Virus record (IMG/VR): IMGVR_UViG_3300034417_000027
Span: 1 to 20,056 of that record
From: a virus
DNA length: 20,056 nucleotides
Direction: 5' to 3' (one strand)
Shown here in pieces: positions 14,833-20,056 of the stretch. The notes under the pieces were generated by a model, which saw only the letters and a program-made list of their open reading frames with translations, was not told the origin of the DNA and did no database searches. The stretch's first letter is position 1. Every line of letters starts with the position of its first letter. Position numbers and translations under genes: made by a program.

Positions 14833-17800
14833 TGTACGTCTCGCACTCACAGGGCTGGTGGCACGCGCAGGTCTCGCCCGATGGGACGCTCGTCGCCGCC
14901 GGCAATGGCCGCATCAAGCTCCTGGCAAATCAGACGGAGTTCGACCTCGGGCCCGGCTACGCCCCGCAGTGGATCCAGGCCGACGCGCTGCTCATCGCGC
15001 AGCAGGACGAGACGCACCAGATCATCGACCTGGGCGGCCGCATCCTCGAGCAGCTCGGGCCGCTCGGCGCGAACCAGCAGCGCGCCGCGATCGGCCGGTA
15101 TGCGCTCGCCGGCATGAAACGGACGGACAACCGCACGGTCCTCACGAACTTCCGGCCCGAGATCGCCGACGCCACGCTGCCAGGCCTCGCCGGGTCGCAC
15201 GTCGCGTACGTGACGCTGCGCGAGCAGGGCCGCGCCGACTACTGGCCCGATCGCCTGATCCTCGACGACCAGCCGCTGTGGACGTTTCGTGAGGTGACGC
15301 GATTTGACCCGCGCACCGACCAGCCGGTCTGGACCTTCAGCGGTGGGACCGGCTTCCCGTCGCTGCTCGCCTCGGGCGCGATCGCGTGGCTGGACGGCCG
15401 CGCCAACTACGGCCGGTATGCGGCAGGCCTCCAGGTGGACGCGCTCTCGGTCGATCCCGCGCGCCGCGAGTCGCCGCCGGTGCTCGTCCGCATGGCGCAC
15501 CAGGTCTGGGTGCTCAGCCATCAGGACGATCGGCTGCTGTTTCGCCCGTGGGGCCAGACGCACGGCCAGCACTGGCCGATCGACGTGCCTGAGAACGGCG
15601 GCACGAACGCCGATCCCGGCACGCACGGCCCGCACGGGGTCGGCCTCGATGAGACGCATGCGCGTCTGGCCTGGAACGATTCGGATGGCTATCTGCACAC
15701 GCTGATCGTGGACGACAGCACGCCGATCGATTTGACGATCCCGCTCGAGCAGCCGACGCGGCCCGAGCCGCCAGTCATCATCATCGAACCACCGATCGAG
15801 CCACCGATTGATCCGCCCGTCGAGCCACCGATCGACCCGGAGCCGCCCATGCCAGATGAAGCCCTGACCGCGCGCGTCGCGGCGCTCGAGCAGCACGTCG
15901 CGATCCTCGACGCTCAGGTCCGCGACCTCGAGGCGCAGGCGATCCGCGACGGCCAGACGGTCGGCCTGCAGGATCACTGGCGCGGCTATGTGCGCTCGCC
16001 GGATGCGCCGGTCGCGATGGCGCCGGATGCGGCCGGCCTCGGTGCCTGGGAGCAGTGGCGCCTGGTGCGCGTCGCGCAGCCTGATCCGATGCAGGACCGG
16101 CCGCGGCCGCCGCTGCCCGTGCCGGGCGTCGTCTGGCCCACGCCAGGCGCGGCCGATATCGGGATGAACCGCGAGTGGCTGGCGCAGGTCCGCGGCATCG
16201 GGATCGCGACGATCCGCACGAATGTCTCGATCCTGCGCAACCGCGAGAACGTGCGTGCCCAATGTCTCGCGGTGCTCGAGAGCGGCCTGGCGCTGCTGCC
16301 GATCCTCGAGTGGCCGTACGACACGACGGATCCGGCCGTCGCCGTCGAGTTCCTGCGGTGGTTGCTGGACGAGACCGGGGTCGGGATCGTCGAGCTGCAG
16401 AACGAACCCTGGATTCTCGATGACGTCACCGGCCACGAATACCTGCGCGTGGCCGCGCCGCTGGCCGCGGCCGCCGAGGCTCACGATCCCGACACGCGCG
16501 TCGTGCTCGCGATGGATCTGTTCGATCACAGCTCTGGACATTCCCGGCTCTGGCCTGGTGTGCAGGACGTGATCGCCTGCATCGCCGAGAGTCCGCGCCG
16601 ACTGGCCGCCATTCATAACTACCGCAATCCGCAGCCGGCGGACTGGTCGGCGTGGGGCTCGCGCCAGGCCGAGCACGAGGCGATCTGCGCCGCCCTCGGG
16701 CATGCGCGGTATGTCATCACGGAAACCGGGTGGAAGCCGAGCGAGGGCGAGCGCCAGGCGTCCGGCGCCGATCACATCCGCGAGCTCGAGATCCTCGGCG
16801 CGCAGGGGATCCCGATCGCGGTGATCTACGCGCACCTTGAGGACCCGCACGATCGCGCGTATGACTTCGGGCTCTTCGCGCTCGGCGCCGATCCGAATGG
16901 GCCGCTCGTGCCGCGGCCGGCCGCCGAGGCGCTCGGCGCGTTCCTGCCGCAGCTGCCGGTGCTCCCGACCGAGCCCGCCCCGGGCCCGCTGCCGGACCTG
17001 CCGCTGACCGCGCTGGGCTGCGTCGACGGCGTCCACTACGTGCAGGCCTGGCTCGGCGACGCGGAGCCGAGCATCACGGCCGAAGCCACGGAGGCCGAGG
17101 AATGGGAGCAGTGGGGGCTTGCCTGGCTGACGCGCGGCGCCGCGCCGACGGTCGCGCTAATGGCCGCCAATGGCTGTTGGCTGACCGCGGAGCTCGACGC
17201 CACGCTGACGCTGCGCCAACCTGCCACTGAGGCGCCCGGCCCGTGGGAGACGTGGACGCTCGAGGCCGTCGACGCGACGCACGCGTCGCTGCGCTCCCAT
17301 CACGGCGGGTACCTGCGGCCCGAAGGCGGCGGCGGGAGCACGGTCGCGGCTGACGGCGCGGCCGCGGGCCCGTGGGAGGTCTTCGCGTTCAGTCTGGACC
17401 TGACCGATCCGATTGCGCCGCCGACTGCCGGCGGCCTGCCCTCGATGGCCGCGGCGCTCGACGTCCGCGGGGAGTTCCTCTGCGCGCCCGGCTTCGAATG
17501 GGCGTTCATGTATCCCGGGTGGTCAGCGGAGGACCGGCGCGCGTATCGCGTCTGGTGCCGGGACCAGGGCCACACGCATCTGTTCTTCGCGCCGTGGGGC
17601 GCGTATCGCAACGAGCCGGCGTTTGACTTCAGGCGCGATCCGATCGGCTTTCGCGCGCTCATCGACGAGGCGCAGGCGGAAGGCTTCGTCGTCGTGCTCT
17701 TCTGTCTGACCGACTCGCTGCCGGGCGACGAGGGCTACACCGAAGATGAGGCGCACCGCTTCATCCGCGACTGGCTCGCGCCGTTCAATGACATCGTGCG

Positions 17801-18482
17801 GGCCTGGGTACTCGGCTGGGAGTGCGTGCAGATCAACGCGGGGTTTGATCGCCATGTGAAGGGCGATCCGGTCGTGCAGACGATCGTCCGCGAGTTCTCG
17901 CAGCCGCTGACACCGGAGGAGGCCGCGTTCAATCGGCGGCGCGTGCAACGCGATCAGCAGGAACCCGGCGACCATATGGGCGTGCCCGTGCCGCAGCCCG
18001 ATCCGCGCGGTTATCAGCCGCTGCCGCCCGGGAGCGATCGGCTGTACTGGCTCTGGAGCGGCGACGCGCAGCATCGCATCCTCCAGACGATGCGCGCGAC
18101 CTTCGGGCCCGATCGGTTGCTGGGCATTCACTACACGCCTGAGCGCATCACCGGCTGGCCGGACTACGGCCACACCAACACCGACCCGCGCGGCGAGCCC
18201 GATTGGTGGCACCGCGCCGGCGCGACGGTGAACTGGATCCTGTATCAGCGATCGCCCGATGAAGCCGACGACGAGACGGTCGCGCATACGACCGGCGGAC
18301 GGACATCAGACGGCGTCGACATCGGCGACGCGAATCGCATCGCCGGCGCCTGCACCTGGCAGCTGGCTGGAAAGTTCTTCACGGCCTTCGAGCAGTCGCG
18401 GGCTCTCGCGCGCTGCCAGTGGCTGCGCGAGCACTACGACACGGCGGTCCTTAGCGGGAACGGCAACCTCGGGGAGTTCTGA
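14832..18482 (+). CDS. Giant multidomain glycoside-hydrolase protein, tail-spike or exoglycosidase candidate
   Basis: A 1216-residue protein starting by TGATG overlap. Domains as seen: residues 1-305, repeated strands with W/D motifs (HAQVSPDGTLVAAGNG, ARLAWNDSDGYLHTLIVDD), likely a beta-propeller; 313-341, Pro-rich linker (PPIEPPIDPPVEPPID); 342-374, coiled coil; 379-413, one fascin-like lobe (GYVRSP...AWEQWRLVRV); 433-705, a TIM barrel of clan GH-A type with VELQNEP (acid/base E525) and YVITETGW (nucleophile E631), plus IHNYR before it and a GIPIAVIYAHLE strand after; 727-856, three further fascin-like lobes; 880-1205, a second barrel-like domain (AFMYPGWSAEDRRAY, VLGWECVQIN, LLGIHYTPERI, TVNWILYQRS) where E997 and E1104 could be catalytic. 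The closest named groups are GH5/GH39-like hydrolases, but the exact family is unknown. The likely job is cleavage of a host or soil polysaccharide. No signal peptide. Confidence 0.78.
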   Translation: MYVSHSQGWWHAQVSPDGTLVAAGNGRIKLLANQTEFDLGPGYAPQWIQADALLIAQQDETHQIIDLGGRILEQLGPLGANQQRAAIGRYALAGMKRTDNRTVLTNFRPEIADATLPGLAGSHVAYVTLREQGRADYWPDRLILDDQPLWTFREVTRFDPRTDQPVWTFSGGTGFPSLLASGAIAWLDGRANYGRYAAGLQVDALSVDPARRESPPVLVRMAHQVWVLSHQDDRLLFRPWGQTHGQHWPIDVPENGGTNADPGTHGPHGVGLDETHARLAWNDSDGYLHTLIVDDSTPIDLTIPLEQPTRPEPPVIIIEPPIEPPIDPPVEPPIDPEPPMPDEALTARVAALEQHVAILDAQVRDLEAQAIRDGQTVGLQDHWRGYVRSPDAPVAMAPDAAGLGAWEQWRLVRVAQPDPMQDRPRPPLPVPGVVWPTPGAADIGMNREWLAQVRGIGIATIRTNVSILRNRENVRAQCLAVLESGLALLPILEWPYDTTDPAVAVEFLRWLLDETGVGIVELQNEPWILDDVTGHEYLRVAAPLAAAAEAHDPDTRVVLAMDLFDHSSGHSRLWPGVQDVIACIAESPRRLAAIHNYRNPQPADWSAWGSRQAEHEAICAALGHARYVITETGWKPSEGERQASGADHIRELEILGAQGIPIAVIYAHLEDPHDRAYDFGLFALGADPNGPLVPRPAAEALGAFLPQLPVLPTEPAPGPLPDLPLTALGCVDGVHYVQAWLGDAEPSITAEATEAEEWEQWGLAWLTRGAAPTVALMAANGCWLTAELDATLTLRQPATEAPGPWETWTLEAVDATHASLRSHHGGYLRPEGGGGSTVAADGAAAGPWEVFAFSLDLTDPIAPPTAGGLPSMAAALDVRGEFLCAPGFEWAFMYPGWSAEDRRAYRVWCRDQGHTHLFFAPWGAYRNEPAFDFRRDPIGFRALIDEAQAEGFVVVLFCLTDSLPGDEGYTEDEAHRFIRDWLAPFNDIVRAWVLGWECVQINAGFDRHVKGDPVVQTIVREFSQPLTPEEAAFNRRRVQRDQQEPGDHMGVPVPQPDPRGYQPLPPGSDRLYWLWSGDAQHRILQTMRATFGPDRLLGIHYTPERITGWPDYGHTNTDPRGEPDWWHRAGATVNWILYQRSPDEADDETVAHTTGGRTSDGVDIGDANRIAGACTWQLAGKFFTAFEQSRALARCQWLREHYDTAVLSGNGNLGEF
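15768..15854 (+). repeat. Proline-rich codon array in the giant protein
   Basis: This stretch codes for residues 313-341, a run of PPIEPPIDPPVEPPIDPEPP-like units, with the 12-base string CGAGCCACCGAT repeated at about 15797 and 15821. It separates the putative propeller from the coiled coil and glycosidase barrel and is a probable flexible or rigid linker. Confidence 0.7.
15839..15842 (+). promoter_or_regulatory. Possible internal ribosome binding site ahead of ATG 15849
   Basis: GGAG lies six bases before an in-frame ATG (15849, residue 340), exactly where the Pro-rich linker ends and the coiled coil begins (MPDEALTARVAALEQ). Translation from here would give an 877-residue product without the propeller. 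Chance is possible as this sequence also codes for EPPMP. Confidence 0.3.
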
Positions 18483-18493
18483 CGGAGGCGTCC

Positions 18494-18670
18494 ATGATCA
18501 GTCTGGTCCTGACCATCGCGATCGTCGGCGTGCTCGTGTACCTGCTCGAGACCTACGTCCCGATGCCGCAGCCGTTCAAGATCGCGATCCGGGTGATCGT
18601 GGTGGTGCTGCTGGTGCTGTGGATCGTGCGGCTCTTCGGCCTCGACGTGCCGCTCCCGTCGCCGCGCTGA
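18494..18670 (+). CDS. Small membrane protein, Thivi_2564-like
   Basis: A 58-residue protein with two membrane segments (MISLVLTIAIVGVLVYLL and IAIRVIVVVLLVLWIVRL) joined by a short ETYVPMPQPFK loop, and a short polar tail. The order of hydrophobic helix, Y.PM..PFK, and a V-rich helix ending in LW...FG is like the Thivi_2564 family of small membrane proteins, often found in phage and prophage sequences. The family's function is not established. GGAGG (from about 18484) sits just upstream, and the start lies 11 bases after the stop of the giant protein. In position it corresponds to a lysis gene, so a holin-like or anti-holin-like role is possible but not shown. Confidence 0.68.
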   Translation: MISLVLTIAIVGVLVYLLETYVPMPQPFKIAIRVIVVVLLVLWIVRLFGLDVPLPSPR

Positions 18671-18675
18671 CCGTC

Positions 18676-18816
18676 ATGTGCTGGCTGCTGGCTCTCGGGC
18701 TGCTCGGGAGTTGGGTGTTCACCGTGTGGGTGCTGACGGTCGTGCGCATGGTCGACAGTGATCTGCGCGCCGTCGCCGCCCGCCTCGAGGCCCTGGATCG
18801 GGAGCTGCGCGGGTAG
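18676..18816 (+). CDS. Tiny membrane protein with charged C-terminal helix
   Basis: A 46-residue protein: MCWLLALGLLGSWVFTVWVL forms one membrane helix, followed by an amphipathic charged helix (DLRAVAARLEALDRELRG). It starts five bases after the stop of the preceding membrane protein, so the two are probably co-translated. Hydrophobic helix plus short charged cytoplasmic or periplasmic tail is the minimal layout of a small holin or spanin, but no family match is recognised. It is the last + strand gene of the operon. Very short, so moderate confidence that it is expressed. Confidence 0.5.
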   Translation: MCWLLALGLLGSWVFTVWVLTVVRMVDSDLRAVAARLEALDRELRG

Positions 18817-18887
18817 CACTGGGGCTCTGACGCCCGGCCCTATGGCTGATGGTCTCAATGCCCAGCACGTCACGCAGTCGCGACTAA
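18817..18887. other. Short convergent intergenic stretch
   Basis: The 71 bases between the + strand tiny membrane gene and the - strand unknown gene hold no gene. A transcription stop would be expected here for two converging units, but only a 4-bp GGGC/GCCC pair (18822-18835) is visible, with no U tract, so no terminator is called. Confidence 0.4.
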
Positions 18888-19775
18888 TCACGCATCATCG
18901 TCGTCGGCGTCCCCCCGTCGCGGGTCGGTGAAGAGCTCGCCCTGTACTTTCTCCAGGTCGTACACGTCCACGGCGGTCGGCTTCAGGTTCTCGTCCATGT
19001 AGGCGACACACTCGATGCGCAGCGGCCCATCATGCGCAATGAGTCGATAGAGCTTCACTGGATCCTCACCCCGATAGGTGTAGGACACGCGCGTGCCGTC
19101 CAAGAGATACAAAAACCCGCGATTGGTGCTCTTGGTCACCGAATTCAGCCGGACGACGAGCGAGGTCCGTTGCGTGCTGACGGTGACCGACTCCGTCACC
19201 TCAAAGTAGGGGCGCTCGGCCACCTCGACGCGCTCGCGAAGGACCACCCCGTCGGCGGATCGTGCTTCGATTTCGGCGGCATCGATGTGACCAACTCGCA
19301 AGGGGCTGACGATCTTGGCTAGGTCGGCATCGAGCGTCCCCGCCTTGAACACCTCGTACACATGCAGCGGCATTTCAATCGACACGTTCTGCGAGTTCGT
19401 CACCGTGATCGTGTTCGGCGTCTGACTAATCTGCTCGCGATAGGGTTCATTGCGAACGTGCTTCTTGACGCGGATCAGCCGGATGATGGTCGCCACGATC
19501 GCCGTCGCCGCGCCACCAATCACGCCGGCGGCCTGAATCACGCCCGCGTTCTCGTTCAAGTACGTCCACACATCGAGCGCGAACAGCACCGAGCCGGGCT
19601 TGACGGCCACAATCCGGAGGTGGTGTGTGGAGGAAGGGTCCTCGAAGGCTGCGAGCTTGCCGTAGGCGCTGGCAAAGCCTTGCAGGACGGGCACCGCATC
19701 CTGCAGCGACATCGTGCCGTCCTTGACGTTGGGACCCTCGTAGCGAAGGCTGATGTCGACCTGCTCGCGTGGCAT
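18888..19775 (-). CDS. Conserved-looking protein of unknown function with central hydrophobic segment
   Basis: A 295-residue protein on the opposite strand, converging on the phage operon. The N-terminal part has DISLRYEGPNVKDGTMSLQD then AVPVLQGFASAYGKLAAFED, and a strand-rich HHLRIVAVKPGSVLFALDVW block. A hydrophobic stretch at 78-102 (AGVIQAAGVIGGAATAIVATIIRLIRV) is followed by a basic KKH. The second half has TNSQNVSIEMPLHVYEVFK, RLNSVTKSTNRGFLYLLDGTRVSY and ECVAYMDENLKP, ending in an acidic tail (DADDDDA). These blocks have the feel of a well-conserved family, but I cannot name it. The base composition is less GC-rich than the late genes. The ATG at 19775 (MPREQ) is preferred over the TTG at 19784, although the upstream Shine-Dalgarno is weak. 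Options include an accessory cargo (moron) gene or host flank. Confidence 0.72.
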   Translation of the reverse strand: MPREQVDISLRYEGPNVKDGTMSLQDAVPVLQGFASAYGKLAAFEDPSSTHHLRIVAVKPGSVLFALDVWTYLNENAGVIQAAGVIGGAATAIVATIIRLIRVKKHVRNEPYREQISQTPNTITVTNSQNVSIEMPLHVYEVFKAGTLDADLAKIVSPLRVGHIDAAEIEARSADGVVLRERVEVAERPYFEVTESVTVSTQRTSLVVRLNSVTKSTNRGFLYLLDGTRVSYTYRGEDPVKLYRLIAHDGPLRIECVAYMDENLKPTAVDVYDLEKVQGELFTDPRRGDADDDDA

Positions 19776-19830
19776 GGGGCGCAAGAATACACCGACTTCC
19801 AGCCACCCCCGCGGCGACGTCCTGTGGGAC

Positions 19831-20046
19831 CTATCGCGTTGCCGTGGTCGGGACCGTCTTCATCAAGGCGACGCGATCCTTCTGGCCGATCTTGCACCGG
19901 CGTTCACCCGCCGCGGTGACCAGCACGACATCCACGTCTCCGGGGGGCAGCGCCCGGAACGCGTCCAGGGCGAAGAGCGCGACCGCATGGTTGCCCTGAA
20001 CCGTTCCGCCGAGCAGGTTTTTCCATTCCGCGGGCTCGAGGGCCAT
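19831..20046 (-). CDS. Small unknown protein at window edge
   Basis: A 71-residue protein on the - strand, ending 55 bases before the preceding gene's start. It begins at ATG 20046, ten bases from the window end, with AGAGAC just ahead as a weak ribosome binding site. The frame is open upstream, so a longer N-terminus cannot be excluded. Third positions are mostly G or C. The sequence reads EWKNLLGGTVQGNHAVALFALDAFRALPPGDVDVVLVTAAGER, then RCKIGQKDRVALMKTV, with no recognised motif. Lower confidence because it is short and at the edge. Confidence 0.45.
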   Translation of the reverse strand: MALEPAEWKNLLGGTVQGNHAVALFALDAFRALPPGDVDVVLVTAAGERRCKIGQKDRVALMKTVPTTATR

Positions 20047-20056
20047 CGTCTCTGGC

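Noticed and set aside
14847-17036. 729-residue open frame on the - strand
   Set aside because: Antisense of the giant glycosidase, composition Arg/Asp-rich and without domain-like pattern. It is a shadow of the real gene.
18822-18835. Terminator hairpin between the convergent genes
   Set aside because: Only four base pairs (GGGC/GCCC) with a six-base loop and no T-rich tail, so too weak to call.
19776-19800. TATTCT-like -10 box just upstream of the 295-residue gene
   Set aside because: A single near-match (read on the - strand) without a convincing -35 box at 17 bases, so no promoter called.
1-20056. tRNA, rRNA, CRISPR array, IS element or integrase
   Set aside because: No cloverleaf, regularly spaced repeats, transposase or tyrosine/serine recombinase sequence was recognised in any frame of the window.

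Overview
The window is the structural (late) region of a high-G+C, tailed, siphovirus-like phage or prophage of the HK97/lambda type. It is read almost entirely on the + strand from position 1 to about 18816, and followed by two genes on the - strand. Third codon positions are almost all G or C and start codons often overlap the previous stop (ATGA, TGATG, TAATG), so the + strand genes look like one long, translationally coupled late operon. The host is not identified. The high G+C and signal peptides ending in Ala-X-Ala-Gln would fit a soil bacterium such as an acidobacterium, but this is a weak inference. No integrase, repressor, tRNA, att site or replication gene is visible, so phage and prophage cannot be told apart.

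Head module (1-6128): the C-terminal part of the large terminase, a small helix-turn-helix protein, then portal, HK97-type prohead protease and major capsid protein. These are followed by a head-tail connector (gp6-like), a head closure protein, a gp10-like protein, a tail terminator (DUF3168-like) and a 74-residue putative zinc-binding protein.

Tail module (6136-12149): a tail tube gene whose last ~36 codons lie in the +1 frame; a tail assembly chaperone pair (G and G-T) joined by a -1 frameshift on a run of seven A; the tape measure protein; and one baseplate hub-like protein with a Gly-rich linker and an extra C-terminal beta-rich domain. No separate distal-tail protein is seen.

Host-interaction region (12146-18482): a fibre-like protein and two small proteins, each with an apparent Sec signal peptide, then a 1216-residue multidomain protein. 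That protein joins a putative propeller, a proline-rich linker, a coiled coil, fascin-like lobes, a clan GH-A-like glycoside hydrolase barrel (NEP and TETG motifs) and a second barrel-like domain. This is the most unusual part of the window.

End (18494-20056): two small membrane proteins (the first like the Thivi_2564 family) in the usual place of lysis genes, but no recognisable endolysin. Then, convergent to the operon, a 295-residue protein of unrecognised function with a central hydrophobic segment and, at the edge, a 71-residue unknown protein. This tail-end block could be a phage accessory gene set or host flank.
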